A DNA stretch of 64,000 nt from Haliclystus octoradiatus (GCA_916610825.1 OU744453.1:6919845-6983844), one strand, 5' to 3'. Shown: positions 1-12,155, counted from the first letter of the stretch. The notes: a model not told the origin generated them from the sequence alone. Translations and numbers: made by a program.

Positions 1-16
1 TGCGAGTGGTAGTATT
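1..16 (+). pseudogene. 5' piece of a family exon B, cut by the Gypsy insertion
   Basis: These 16 bases encode A-S-G-S-I, the stretch before the second Cys of exon B in the sister genes at 10804-11216 and 27039-27451. The exon continues after the retroelement at 4280 in the same frame (G-C-I-W). The four bases TATT at 13-16 are repeated at 4276-4279 as the target-site duplication. The rest of the gene lies upstream of the window. Confidence 0.75.
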
Positions 17-175
17 TGTGGTGCCTCGTTTATAGGCAGCCTCGTTATGACCACTATAAATAGCTTTATAATCTCTGTATGTGATCAGTTTCTATCTTGT
101 ATGTACGCTAACGCTATCTATTAAATAATAATGAATTACAGTTGATACTTTGTTGTCAGATATTGAGTCACAACA
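17..175 (+). repeat. 5' LTR
   Basis: A 159-bp direct repeat with TG/CA ends, nearly identical to 4117-4275. A TATAAATAG-like box lies about 40 bp into the repeat and could serve as a promoter element; that role is inferred. The leader after the LTR starts TTGGCTCAG, where a tRNA primer-binding site would be expected; I do not assign the tRNA. Confidence 0.92.
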
Positions 176-250
176 TTGGCTCAGTTGATGTTGCACCTGA
201 CTTAGTTTATTTTATTTTGAATATTATTATAGATTTATTGTTATATAATT

Positions 251-1027
251 ATGGCAGGTTTTAGAGGGAGATTGCCTTCAGAATTTGACCCAACTCAACT
301 TAATGCGTACGATAAATATGTTAAATGGAGATCTGCTTTTGAAACTTATGTTTTAGCAACAGATATTGAGTTAAAAACTCCACGAAAGCAACTTGCGATA
401 CTATAAAATGTGGCGGGAGAATAGTTTCGACAATTCTGTAAGAAGAACTGCAAGTTCACCATTGACACACCAGAAAATGTGGAAAATGTTTTAATAGAAA
501 TGGGAAATATACTTAAACCTCAACGACGACATTTACAATATCGCTGCAAACTACTCGATTCCAAGCAAGGAACTGATCAATCGATTAACGAATTCTTACA
601 AGCTTTACGGACAGCTTACGAAGAGTCTGGCTATACTGATAACAACTTGAATGATGAACTATTAATACGCGATTTATTAATCAGAGGTATTAGAAACGAA
701 GATGCAAAGCGATTAATTTTGCAACAAAATATCGATGAATTGACAATTAATGACTGTACAAATTTGATTTCAACATTTGAAACGGTTATTACGAATAGTT
801 CAACAAGCCATACAATAGAAGGTGCTGCAAGTGCAATTACTTACGATGATTGTAAATTCTGCGGGCGATCACATGGCAAGGGAAACTGTCCCGCTTTTGG
901 CAAAACATGTAGTAAAGGTCAGGCTAAAAATCATTTTGCTAATAAATGTAACAATTTTAAGAAAGAAAAAGTTATACAGAGAAGAAGTCTAAAAAGTATA
1001 TCAAGAAAAATACGAAGGAGAAATTAG
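251..1027 (+). pseudogene. Gypsy gag-like region, broken
   Basis: An ATG at 251 opens a frame (MAGFRGRLPSEFDP...) that stops at about 405. The gag-like frame resumes from 479 to 1027 (about 182 codons), so an intact Gag is not encoded. The downstream part has a Cys/His cluster of zinc-knuckle type (CKFCGRSHGKGNC) followed by a second Cys-rich segment ending HFANKC, and a basic tail. This places it as the nucleic-acid-binding C-terminal half of a retroelement Gag. Confidence 0.75.
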
Positions 1028-1038
1028 CTGCTGTTAAT

Positions 1039-1947
1039 TTGGATAATGTAAGTGACTCATCGTCGGAAAAGTCTGCATGTTTTTCAGATATTTCATTCGC
1101 TGTTGATGATATCAAAGACAATATTACTGGTAAGCGATTATATGTAAACCTGTATTGTGCTGGCCAAGCATTGAAATTTCTTATTGATCCTTGGGCGACA
1201 TCGACCATGGTCCCGGAGAGTTATTTACGTCAGGCGAAGGACTATACGTTATTAATAAACAATTATGTACGTCCATGGAACAGTAAGCCAATAGAGATTA
1301 GTGCTTCTGGCACGTTAAAGCTGTCGGCATCGCCGCAGCACAGAGCAGTTAAAATATTTGCCAAAAGCATTGCCAATTTAAAATGCCCTTTATTGTCTTA
1401 CTCAGACTATCTCGCATTAGGTGGTACACCAATAGCTTTACCTTCAGAATTCAATGTTGAAGTGAACACTGTTGAGACTTTAAGTAGTTTTGGCTCTGCA
1501 ACTATTCAACTTAAATCCGATTCTAAACCTGTTGTTCAAGGTGCCAGGAAGTTGGCATTTAGATTACATTATTCTGTTGCCAAGGAGATTAATCACATAG
1601 TTAAGGCTAACATTCTTGAACGTGTAACTGGGCACAGTGAGTGGTTATCCCCTATAGTTGTCGCATGGAGAATTAACGGCAAGCCTCGGATATGTGGATA
1701 TTTTCGAAGATTGAACGAATCAATTAATAGAGAACGTTATGTTATTCCTACTGCAGATACTGTGTTTTCTAATTTACATGGATCTACTGTATTTTCTACT
1801 TTGGATTTAGAATCCGGATTTAATCAGATTAAACTCGATGAAAAATCTAGTAAACTGACAACTATTTCAACTCATTGTGGCAATTATAGATATTTACGTT
1901 TACCGTTTGGCATTAGTCTGCCCCTGAAATATTTCAACGAACAATGA
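1039..1947 (+). pseudogene. Gypsy pol: protease and N-terminal reverse transcriptase, broken
   Basis: A 302-codon frame. About residues 30-60 hold a retropepsin-like segment, but the expected D-S/T-G-A active site reads DPWAT, so the protease is probably dead. From about residue 170 the reverse transcriptase palm is recognisable, including the motif LDLESGFNQI and LRLPFGI. The frame then breaks, and the YxDD-containing region is reduced to a remnant around 1980-2008 that lacks the second Asp. The loop between that motif and the connection domain is missing. The element therefore cannot encode an active reverse transcriptase. Confidence 0.85.
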
Positions 1948-1997
1948 GTGACCATTTATCTGATTTACAGGGATGCTAAGTTTATATATATGATATT

Positions 1998-2537
1998 TTG
2001 GTTCATGGTATATTGGGAATGGTCAATTATCTGCAAAAGTTTTTACCGTCAATATCAACACAAGTTAAACATATAAGAGATATTTTAAAAGGAAACTTCG
2101 ATTTAAATGCTGTTAATTCTGCCTGGGATGATGTAAAATTGGCACTTCGTAATGTAGCTACTACTTCTTTTCGTTTTTATAATACCAAGTCTCAAACAGC
2201 AATACTTTCTGACGCTAGCCCGTATGGATTAGGTGGATGTTTATTACAACGTGATACATGTAACAGTGAATGGAGGCCTGTTATGAGTGCTAGTCGTTCA
2301 CTTACTGCAACGAAAGAAAAATATTCGCAAATGGAACGGGAGCTACTCAGTATTGTATTCGGTGCTACACGATTTCGACAGTTTATACTAGGAGGAGACG
2401 TCGAGTTTTGGACAGATCACAAACCGCTGGAGGCCATTTGGACCAACGCATTTGATGATATACCACCAAGACCGCAAAGAATGATGTTACGTTTAGCACC
2501 GTATGGGCCAAAAGTTGTATACAAACCGGCAAAATAA
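1998..2537 (+). pseudogene. Gypsy pol: connection and RNase H
   Basis: A 179-codon frame starting directly after the deleted reverse transcriptase centre. It opens with the conserved LGMVNYLQKFLP connection motif. RNase H follows, with the first catalytic Asp in SDASPYGLGG, the Glu in MERELLSIVFG, and a later Asp in WTDHKPLEAI. The frame ends at TAA 2535-2537, just before the next pol segment, so a stop codon separates RNase H from integrase. Confidence 0.85.
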
Positions 2538-2540
2538 GCC

Positions 2541-3899
2541 ATGAATCGTCTGGCAGACACACTGTCTCGTAAGCCGACGTCTGAAGAACAGCAGGAGATA
2601 ACCGACAGTGATTATGAGCAAATAGCAGCGGTTGTTCTCGAATCTGCTGGTACGTTATTATTTGAAGACTTTATAACAATAGATGATGTAGCTAAAGAGA
2701 CTTTATCAAGCAATGGTTTAAATATAATTATTGATGCTATCGAAAATAATAATTGGTCAAATTTATCAGAAGTTTTTGATAGTTACTTTAAAGAGAGACA
2801 TAACTTAACTGTAATGGAAAAACCTCGTTTATTACTTAGAGATAATCAAATTGTTATCCCTTCTGTTTTGCGTGAACGATTAGTTAAGATCGCTCATGAT
2901 AGTCATTTAGGTGTGAAGGACACCATATCTCAGTTAGCATCAGTTTGGTGGCCCGGTATAACGGCCGATGCTAAAGCAGCAGTATCACGCTGTGAGTACT
3001 GTATCGAAACACAAGATAATTTACCAAATTTAGAGTTACAGCCCTCTGGTGTACTTCCACCACGGCATACTGTTGCTGCCGATATATTCCATGTAAATAA
3101 AAAAGCTTATCTATCTGTTGTGGATCACAGATCCCGTTATCCAGAAGTATTTCCATTAACATGTGAAAAACATGAAAAAATTATTGATGCTTTTGAACAT
3201 TTATTTTGTCTTAGAGGTCCAACGAGTGAAATAATGACTGATAATGGCTCTCAATTTACTTGTAAGGAATTCAAGAACTTTTGTAAGGCTTGGGGTGTTA
3301 GAATCAGACACTCTGCGCCACTTTATGCCAGGTCCAATGGAATGGTCGAACTATTGCACCAAACTTTCAAACAGCGTTAGCATAGCTGTGATCATTTAGC
3401 CGACAGACAACGTTTAAGACGGGTTTTATTTTCATTGAGAATATCGTATCATCGTACAATTGGCACTACACCGTTACATGCTTTAATGGGTAGAAAAGCT
3501 ATTACTCCTATTCCCGCGTTATTATATTTGAATACTGTTAACACTGATCATCAACTAGCTGCAAAGATTGCAATGAAAACTATGCACGGTAAGAAGCAAA
3601 ATGGATTGCAATTTCCTATTCCAGATATTGGAGAACGTGTTACCATCCGTACTTATAATAATTTAGTAAGCGGTGAAGTGAGAAGTACAACTCCGAGATG
3701 TGTTGAAGTTACTACGGATAATGGAAATACTCTTGTTCGCGCACGTGCGCAGGTTATTACGCCGACTCGTTCCAGAAGTGATATAACTCGTGTTAACCCA
3801 GAACCAATCGCTGTGGAATTACAACGTACGACTAGGTCTGGTCGTGTATCCAAACCACCTTTAAAATTGAGTCTTTCAGATCCATCTACTTATAAATAA
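2541..3899 (+). pseudogene. Gypsy integrase, interrupted
   Basis: The first frame, 2541-3380, has an HHCC zinc-binding domain (H...H, then CEYC) and the integrase core. The catalytic residues are visible: Asp in ADIF, Asp in TDNGSQF, and Glu in SNGMVE. A stop near 3378 ends it. The second frame, 3435-3899, carries the end of the core (YHRTIGTTPLHALMG) and the C-terminal tail, finishing with a basic RTTRSGRVSKPP motif common at Gypsy pol ends. I see no chromodomain. The break makes integrase inactive as encoded. Confidence 0.85.
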
Positions 3900-4116
3900 A
3901 TTAATATAATCAACTTAACCATTGATTGTAGTATTATATTTAGTTTAATTAAAGTTTTTATGTAACTATATTGATATCATCCATTACGTTTTGTTTGATT
4001 TTATGTTTTATGAAATAAATGTTCGTTTTTATTAGATACTCAAGTTAATATATTTTATGTTAATTTTAATTTACAATTCATTTGAATTTATTATTTACTT
4101 TAGAAGAAAAGGCGAG

Positions 4117-4275
4117 TGTGGTGCCTCGTTTATAGGCAGCCTCGTTATGACCACTATAAATAGCTTTATAATCTCTGTATGTGATCAGTTTTTATCTTGT
4201 ATGTACGCTAACGCTATCCAATGAATAATAATGAATTACAGTTGATACTTTGTTGACAGTTATTGAGTCACAACA
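4117..4275 (+). repeat. 3' LTR
   Basis: A 159-bp copy of the repeat at 17-175, preceded by a purine-rich tract. It ends in CA at 4275. TATT at 4276-4279 duplicates the bases at 13-16. Confidence 0.92.
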
Positions 4276-4570
4276 TATTGGCTGCATTTGGTTAGCACCT
4301 CGATCGCCTTTTGGATGTCCGAGTCATGAGGAAACAATCACGCAAGTATTAACCTATGCATGGAGAGGTCATGTCATCATTCCAACAAGTCATTTTCAAG
4401 CTGATGCTCACGGTATGGCAGCAACTTACATATGGACAGAGAGGTACTATCGCTTTTACAAAGGCAGAAAGTACGCAATATGGCAAAAAGAAGACTACTA
4501 CAATTGGTTGGATCTTGATAATTATGGCACTACATGTATGAGAGTATTAGCAACAGCGAAATCATCATGA
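4276..4570 (+). pseudogene. 3' part of a family exon B, gene interrupted by the Gypsy element
   Basis: From 4280 the frame G-C-I-W-L-A-P runs to TGA 4568-4570, matching residues 37 onward of exon B in the intact genes at 7050-11216 and 25430-27451. All landmark residues are kept: PFGC, the Trp/Tyr-rich run from WTERYYRFYKG, and the final Cys in GTTCMRV. An AATAAA at 4804-4809 is a probable poly(A) signal at the same relative place as in the sister genes. No in-frame stop lies in this half, so the LTR insertion may be the only lesion. Exon A lies outside the window. Its PFGC-flanking residues (RS before, SHE after) match the right-arm gene at 42547-44570 rather than the left-arm one. Confidence 0.85.
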
Positions 4571-7049
4571 ACAATCGATCATGCTTCATATGTTATAAAC
4601 TATTGTGCCAAAAGTTAGTTATTGGGGTATTTTGTTTTTCTAAACTTGTTAATACTTTATTGCAAATTTTTTTAATTTAAATATTAAAAAGCTTGATTTC
4701 GTTTCTAACGCATTTTATAGGAGTATGTTAATTTTATACCACACTTTCTCTGCTATATATAATCTCTATGGGGTAATTTCTGCCTTCATCTATGCTTTGC
4801 ATTAATAAATATTCATCTATTGGGAAAAGCGTTTTTTCATTTATTATGTTTCATACCACATGAGACTAGCATCATTCATCCTTTATAATAGTTTTACAAT
4901 ATTTAATATAGTAATTATTAAGTTTCCTGAATAATGGGTCAGGAAAAAAAATAACAGTGCCTTTTGTGCTAGAGACATAAAAATTGGCAGAGATGCTTTT
5001 AAGTGTGATAACACTTTATTGGGAAATAGGGCCACTTGAAATTCCAATAAGTAGTGTGCGTGGTCAAAATTGCTGATTGTCAGCAAAAATCTAAATTTTT
5101 GACATTTTTTTCAAAACCTTCGAGAAATGCCTTTCTTCAACATGCCCTGCAAATAAAAAACTGTGTGCGTCACTAATTCAACTATGCTAAGGGATCATTC
5201 AGATTTGTAAATAAGACATTTTCGTCATACTTGCACCCCCCTCATCCCCTGCAAAAATCGACATTTTTAATTTTGTTTACAATTTTGGAGAAATACCTTT
5301 CTACAACGTTCCCTGCATATACATATTGCGTGCAACTAATTTGGCTATGCTAAATGATCATTCAAAGACATTTTTCGTCATATTTGCACCCTCTCCCATC
5401 CCCACCAAAAATCAACAGTCTTTCCACAACATACTCTACAAGTAAATAGTGTGTGCAGTTTAATTAGCGTCGCTCATCGATCATTCAGATTTGGCAAGAT
5501 GACACGTTGGTGTGTGAGTGTGTTATTTTATTTGAGTTCGTAACCAAAATGAGCAAAATGCTCGTTTAACATTGATACGAATAAGTGTGATGCTTGATCC
5601 CACCCAACATCTGTGAAATTTGGCGATGGAAATTTCGATTTTTCAACATTGATTTTACATTTAGAATTCCCCATTCAAACAATTAGTAGGGTATTTTTAT
5701 TGTTACTTATCTTTTACTGGATAGCAACATAGTTAAATGACGTCATCATATATCAAGATACGTAAGTGTGTATAGAGACTACACGATCATGAAATGAAGT
5801 GGATTGCATATTAACCACACTTTTAGCAAAAAGAAGACGAAAGAAAAGCAAATTGATATGACACTAAATAATAAAAATAGAAACAACAACGATATTAATA
5901 ATATCTATTATTGTTATGTTGATATCATTTCATAGCATAGCAGGAAGTTGAGAACGTGAACATTATTACCAGTATAACTTATTATTAATACATTATCTTT
6001 TGAACTTATATTTAGATATACTTGTTACCTGTACACATTTTAGACCTATAGCATTAATTTTCATTATTTTCAGTAGCTTCAGCCTATATTATTCATTGGT
6101 ATTTTTGGCTCCATCATCTGGTAAGAAGCTATGTAGTTGCCTTCCTGAGACATCTAGGATGTTCTAGAACATAGCAGAACCTACATGACCTACAATGACC
6201 ATGCATGATCTATCAGCACTAGCATTCATGCTAAACATTATAAATACAGTAAATGTAAAATGCAATTCATGAGAACTCAATGAGAACTATGAGAACACAT
6301 AGAAATCTATGAGAACTCTGTGTGCAGTTTACTGTCGACATAACTTGGATTAATATTTATTCATAAGTAGAAACATACAACTGAAATCAATCTGTGACAT
6401 AACTTGTCCAGTAGATAATCATCATATATGTGAAGTAAAATCATACAATTGACAGTGAAACATTTATAAGTGTTTCTATTGACATTATATTACGACGACT
6501 GAAGCAGCCAGCAGCCATCTCTTTATCTTTGCCTTGACATTCACCAAAATAGAATGAGAGTGTTGCTAGAAGATTATTGACCAATCACATTCCGTGTTGA
6601 GACGATGGACCAAACAACGTTTGTGAGATCAACATGGCGAAAAAGGAGAGTGAAGAGCAAACTTGTATTTTAAACAGTTGATTTGAGTATTTTATGTACA
6701 AAATTTCTAGTTGCCCTATTCGAAAATTTCATGAAAAGTACATATTATGTTGGCATACAAATTTCCATGCTTCTATCAGATGGAGAACAATGACATTATT
6801 TTGATGGGTTTTTTCTGACCGTACTAGAAGCTCCACTCACAGTATAATTCCCTACATTTCATGATTAATTTCTATACTTGCTCGTCTATTCAAACAGACT
6901 ATTAAATTCATTGCAGGACTCTATTATTGTCTACCATTTGGTTAAAAATTGTATTTTATAAATAATTGATAACATTAATAAAACGAAAGTAATTTTTAAT
7001 CGTCGCATCATTTGTCAATTGTCGCTTCTTGGCAATAAAATCAAATAAT
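4571..7049 (+). other. Intergenic spacer between family genes
   Basis: No supported gene. The spacer is collinear and similar to 27452-30218, so gene and spacer were duplicated together. It contains the diverged tandem repeat at 5070-5510. The last 400 bp before exon A resemble the upstream regions of the other exon A copies and probably hold the promoter. I cannot define a core promoter. Confidence 0.7.
5070..5510 (+). repeat. Diverged minisatellite, about 150-bp unit, about 3 units
   Basis: Successive units share the order: poly-T stretch, a sentence resembling GAGAAATGCCTTTCT-ACAAC, a TGTGTGC(A/G) block, GCTATGCTAA, CATTCAGAT, then a C-rich TTGCACCC block. The same array with about four units lies at 27930-28570 and, inverted, at 41440-42060. 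It is always downstream of an exon B. Confidence 0.7.
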
Positions 7050-10000
7050 ATGGATTATAGCGACTTATTCTTCTGCTTAGCATTACTCTATTGGATAAGT
7101 ACATCGTTAGCAAATGTAGACTCAACAACTAAGAGACGTTGGATAATCGTGACAAAAATTCCTACGACAATTGAAGTGAAAAGTAATCTGGCAAAAACTG
7201 TTTTGATGAAGAAAGTTGTGACTGCTTCGATGATTTTGTGTGCTTTCTTGTGTCAAAGATTCTCTTGTGAGAGTTTATACTACAATGGTCCTATCAACCA
7301 ACAGAGATCGATGTGCTACTTGATCAATGAAAATTCGTTCTTTCCATCAATTCCAGGGCAAAATGGTATTATTCCGATGAAAATGGTAAGCAATATCCTT
7401 GTTTCCATTTGGCATATATGTATAATTTTGCTTCAGTATGCAGCTGCGTCGAAATAATCCTAATTTTTCATAAAAATTCCATATTTCTGGGATAGCGACA
7501 TTGTTGAGATAAGCTAATACATTCACATAAATTTAGCTCGTTAATCACTAAACCATGTTCATGCATTCATGTATATTACGCATAAATCACAGACGTGTAG
7601 AATCAGTGTAGTTATGAACTCTATCCAAACCAAAATGAAATTACGATGCAAAGGAAATTGAAAACACAAATTCATAAACATCTTAAATCGAAAATTGAAT
7701 CTGCAAAATAAGGTTGGGACTCTATTTCCTACATATATAGTTGACAAAATATTATATGCTAAAATGGAAATAATATATCCTAAAATTATATTTAAGAGCT
7801 GCTGGACTCCTCAAATACTACAACATTTGTATTAAAAATTGTTAGTAGAGTGATTAATATCATGCAGGGGTTGTCTTTTGTCTTATACAATACTTAATAA
7901 TGAATCCATAGCATGCTTTTGTAAGGGACTGAAAGACTATAGCTGAAACATGTTCTAAAATAATGCTATATTTTGTTCTTCCAGATTCAGATTGGTCAAA
8001 ATACAGGTGATTAATAGCTATAATGATGCATAAATCTTACACATTTTGTTCGTACATATTGAATACTTTTGATTAGGAACATTAAAGTAAGGACTAAAGA
8101 CAATATGAATGGCCACCCTCTGCAGCGTTGTGGTTATGATTCTTCATTGATGTCTTTAAATTCCTTGGTGTTATGATTGACGATCAATTAAATAGATCTT
8201 CCAGTATTGATTTCATCGAAAGTAGAATTAGAAAAAATAGCTCCGCTACGCTCGGACTCACAGTGAATGATATAATGATCAAAATAAATCAATAGAATAT
8301 CAAATCAATCAAATCATCATGCAAAGAAAAATCAAATGAAATCAAGTTCAATAATGTAAAATCAATCCAATCGAATGATATAAAGTCAGATCACATAAAA
8401 AATCAACTTCAATAAAACAGCATAAAATAAACAATCAAATCAAGCCAATATAATAATTATTGTATAAGTTAGATAAATAAAATAAATAAAAATATGAGAT
8501 AGATATTAGGAATGGAATAGTGAAATAAAAGTTGAAAAAAGTGAAAAGAAGGCAGAGTAAAACTATCAGAAGAAAAAAATATCAGACTAATAAATCAAAT
8601 GAAAAAAAGAAGAATATGTTTTTGAAGACCCTTAGGGTTCAGGGTTCAACTCCAACCCCATGCGCTTGACACAAATGCTCCACCCCTGGAACAAACCTAG
8701 AATAAAGATTTAAGCGCCACTGTCTGTGATCGTGACGGCGGTAGAGCTGGTGATGAACCGCAAGCTAACGGGGGCATGCCGGAGCTGAACCCTGGCTACT
8801 AGGCTGCCGCGCCGGCGACAACTTGAATAGATGAAGCTGCCCTGATCAATTGTCTCTCCCTTCTTTACAAATTATATAGTAGCAATGAACCTATTTTATC
8901 ACATTCTACTATATTTTAGTTCTAAACTTTAATAATCATTAATTAATCATAATACAGTACATTCAGTATTTCAGCACAATTTAGTTTATTTATCGTAGTT
9001 TAATATACATATTAATAACATCATTTATAATATTATATAATTTTAATTTGATATTGGTGGGAAACAAACCCAAGTTTTTTGTCAACTGATTTCATTGGAT
9101 AATATTGACCATGTGATGTATAGTTTAATAATAGTATCCATCAAATGCAAAGGGTGGATGTCGGTGTCTTTGATATGCTGGCTCACAGCAACCGTAAAAG
9201 TTGAACCAGTTCAACTTTTGAGACAATCGCAGACAACGTTACGGCTTCCGGTAGAACAACAACTTTAAAGAATGTAAACAACAAATACCATGCAAACTAT
9301 TACCAGAAGAATATTAATTTCTCATTAATTATACTAGGGGCCTAGCGCCATTTTATGACGTACAGTATATGACGTGACATTTTCCTTTCGAAATATCGCC
9401 TTGTTATTGTTGTCGCATTGGCAAACTGGTTTATATAGTCTATATAATTTATTCCAAATAAAACCATGATAAATGGCTTATCAGTTTAATGTAATAAAAA
9501 GCTTCAGAAAACATTATAAACAATAGATATACAATACTGTCTTGTCTAAGCCCCAAAACAAATGATGAATTGTCGGTTTAAAAGTTCCCTCCGTCAAAAC
9601 ACAACAAAAATTATCTTTGAAGTTTCACATCAAATAGTGATGTTACAGAACGATTAAAACCTTTCATTAACCATTTCAATTGATGAGAAAAAGAAAACAA
9701 TCATGTTTACTACCAATGAAGAGATTATCACGATCTATACAAACATGCAATTGTAATCTCGCTCAGCTGCGAGTACACGTTCATGGCCGCCATCAAAAAT
9801 TTTTATAAAAATGTCACCTGAGTGAAAACGCTCCTAACCGTGATTCCAAAGGCAACAATGCCAGAATCTGAACAACAACTCAGTGAAGTCTAGGCGGATA
9901 TTGCGCAATCGCTGACGAGATCGCTGATTGTCTATGTATTGTTTGCGGGCAAAATAGACTACGATTTGCTATTTACACAAAAATCACGCTTTCGTAACCG

Positions 10001-11216
10001 TGATTTACCAATTTTCCAGACCGATTTCATTTTCAGCATGATAGAATAGACTCATGGATACTCCGTAACCATGAGTCTAAAATAGTTATTCATTAATTAG
10101 ACTAAAACCTTTTTTTCAATACAACGCACAAACTACTAAGTTTTGTTTTTGTTTGTCACAAGTATTAGTTATTTGAATCAATTTAAACGAGCATTATATC
10201 CTCATTGCAGTCAACGAATTAAAATAAAATGCACACAGATTGTATTGCTCTGTAAGCGTTAATTGTGATATAGTAGTTAGTGATGTATGTTGATTGGTTA
10301 ATTGTGCCATTGTCTCATTGATATTGTGGTACTAGCTGTTTATATATTCGTATTCTTGCTCGTTGATCGTCGTTTATATTTTGAAGCCTACTTGCGTGTT
10401 TTCCGTCTCCTCCATGCCGACCCTATATGAATAACATAAATAAAATCTGCTACATAATGTACGATTGATGCAGTAGATTCCTTTAATATATGCATATCTC
10501 TCCACTGATATACATATTTACTACCGATTATCAGCATTGGCCAATTTGACCCTGGGTTATGACAATCAGAGCATGTATACCTCATATACTCCATCTTTTA
10601 ATAACAGACAGCAGAAAAATGGAAACAGTAAATATATCCCATTCATTTTATCATACTGTCACATTCATCAGGCGGAATTATATACTGAATAATGAAACTA
10701 AGACCAAAATGAAAGTCTATCTTAGTTTCTTTATCTTTCTCAGATCGGATACTATGTTTACTACGTATTTGCTAATTAGAAATTATGACCTTTTCATTAA
10801 CAGAAACATCGGCAACTGATGAAATAGTTTGTCATAGGGGTATGGGGGAGCGTCCAGGAACCTTTACGTGGAAGTTAGATTCTGGTGACTACAAGATTAA
10901 ACTTGTTCATGCGAGTGGCAGTATTGGCTGCTATTGGTTAGCAAATCAATGGCCTTTTGGATGTCCGAATGCTGGGGAAACAATCACGCAAGTATTAACC
11001 TATGCATGGAAAGGAAGTGTTATCATTCCAACAAATGAATTTCAAGCTGATGCTCACGGTGGGGCAGCAACTTACATATGGACAGAGAATTACTATCGTT
11101 TCTACAAAGGCATACAGTATGCAATATGGCACAAAGAAGACTACTCCAATTGGTTGGATATTGATAATTATGGCACTACATGTATGAAAGTATTAGCAAC
11201 AGCGAAGTCACCTTGA
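7050..11216 (+). CDS. Secreted PAN/Apple-like domain protein with novel C-terminal domain, intact 3-exon gene
   Basis: Exons are 7050-7385, 7985-8006 and 10804-11216. All junctions are GT-AG and the spliced length is 771 nt, giving 256 residues and TGA. An ATG at 7029 is in frame; I prefer 7050 because it puts a hydrophobic signal peptide (DLFFCLALLYWISTSLA) at the N terminus. Exon A then holds a PAN/Apple-like Cys pattern (CAFLCQRFSC, later MCYL). The 22-nt exon 2 adds a short linker. Exon B has four Cys and a Trp/Tyr-rich core (WPFGC, YIWTENYYRFYKG, WHKEDY); I do not recognise this domain. AATAAA lies at 11455-11460. Function is unknown. A secreted recognition or matrix role is inferred only from domain type, tandem copies and localized variation. 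Intron 2 carries a 1.8-kb insertion. Confidence 0.82.
8090..8240 (+). pseudogene. CR1/L2-like LINE reverse transcriptase fragment
   Basis: A short remnant in intron 2 encodes a degraded form of FLGVMIDDQLN, resembling LGLLIDDKLN in the LINE at 60098-63212. The same fragment, longer, occurs at 31290-31728. The fragment is interrupted here by the insertion at 8241-10078 and may resume at about 10086-10150. Confidence 0.6.
8241..10078. mobile_element. Unclassified 1.8-kb insertion in intron 2
   Basis: The paralogous intron at 31430 reads straight through at this point. Here, 1838 bp are inserted between two copies of AAAATAG (8234-8240 and 10079-10085), a candidate 7-bp target duplication. No convincing coding region is present. 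The interior has a tract of AAATCAA-like repeats (about 8280-8450), a GC-rich block (8636-8820) and a perfect 11-bp-arm hairpin at 9196-9219. Terminal inverted repeats are weak at best (GACTCA near each end in opposite orientation), so the class is open; hAT-like is possible from the duplication size. Confidence 0.5.
8636..8820 (-). repeat. GC-rich SINE-like block
   Basis: This segment is strikingly GC-rich in an AT-rich setting. Read on the minus strand, it begins with a block resembling a tRNA A-box (GGCAGCCTAGTAG) followed by GGTTCAGCTCC, close to a B-box. A second GGTTCAACTCC lies on the plus strand near 8646. This suggests a tRNA-derived SINE head, but no clear cloverleaf or poly-A tail is seen. 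Confidence 0.3.
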
Positions 11217-12155
11217 TCAATTAATCATCCTTAGCACAATCACCATGATCAGGTCTCATGTAATAACAATCGAATTGCAGATGGTTACTTATTTGGGTAT
11301 AATTTGTTTAGCAATCATACTAATTCTTTTATCAAACTCATATTCTAAAATGCATTTTAAAGGTTACTATGTCCTTGTAAAGTTTTTAGTTTAGAAACGC
11401 TATGCACTGCATATAACGGGTACGCGCGCGTTTTGTCTTTATTTGCTTGGGATTAATAAAAATAAGTGCTGCTGGGGAAATGTGTTTTTATTTGAAATAT
11501 TTCATGTAATGTCAATCAAAGATCTCAATTCTTCCATGAAACAAAAATTCAACGGCTATTTTTTTTCGATGAAAACTCGAACGTAGACACATGCGTAGTT
11601 TATGCATCACCGAGACGAAAAAAAGATAGCTGCTACACATTCGTCTCGTGGATTTGATAAGGAAGAGGCTTTGATAATACCTACAAATATAGTAGAATAA
11701 TATATACCCGACAGTCTGTCCTCGACAGTTTTGGCTATTACAAATGCAATCAATAGTTGCATCTTGGGAGCTGCTATATCCCAAAAAAAAGGGGTTATTA
11801 ATTCATTAATTAAACATATCAAAAGTTTGTAAACTAGTATGTTGTTCTATGCATTCTGTATTGATATTTTTTAATGATGTTCCAGGAATTCTATTTGAAT
11901 TTTATTTAACCAAAATCTAATAACAATAAAATTTGATTTGCCAAAAGTCATTGTTGCATGTAGTAAACTTGATTAGCGACATTGCATGTCAAAGATTGTA
12001 TAACATGATTACTAAAATGATTACATTACTCTTGTTCGTGGGTCACAGAAATCTGGGCCCATTCCTTCCCTAACAACAAAAGAGAAATCCATATCGCAAA
12101 TGAGACTTGCGAGTTTGTTGCGAAAAACATAAAAGATCTTAAAGCTCTTTAATTT
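11217..12155 (+). other. 3' flank of the intact family gene
   Basis: Contains the probable poly(A) signal at 11455-11460. To about 11780 it is similar to the flank of the exon B pseudogene (23370-23780). I see no supported gene. At 12155/12156 the palindrome begins. Confidence 0.6.

Larger units (their letters stand above)
17..4275 (+). mobile_element. Ty3/Gypsy LTR retrotransposon, defective
   Basis: A complete LTR-to-LTR insertion of 4259 bp. Two 159-bp direct repeats begin TGTGGTGCC and end CACAACA, with TG...CA termini. They are flanked by a 4-bp target duplication, TATT. Between them lie gag-like and pol-like reading frames in the order gag, protease, reverse transcriptase, RNase H, integrase, which defines Ty3/Gypsy. 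A purine-rich tract (about 4102-4116) precedes the 3' LTR and fits a polypurine primer. The element is not competent. Gag has an early stop, the protease active-site motif is altered, the reverse transcriptase has lost its catalytic-centre region, and integrase is interrupted near 3378. It sits in the sense direction inside a family exon B. The LTRs differ at only a handful of positions, so insertion looks fairly recent. Confidence 0.93.

Noticed and set aside
11002-11187. 61-codon frame inside exon B (repeated at every exon B copy)
   Set aside because: It is an overlapping-frame shadow of the conserved exon and recurs only because the exon does.
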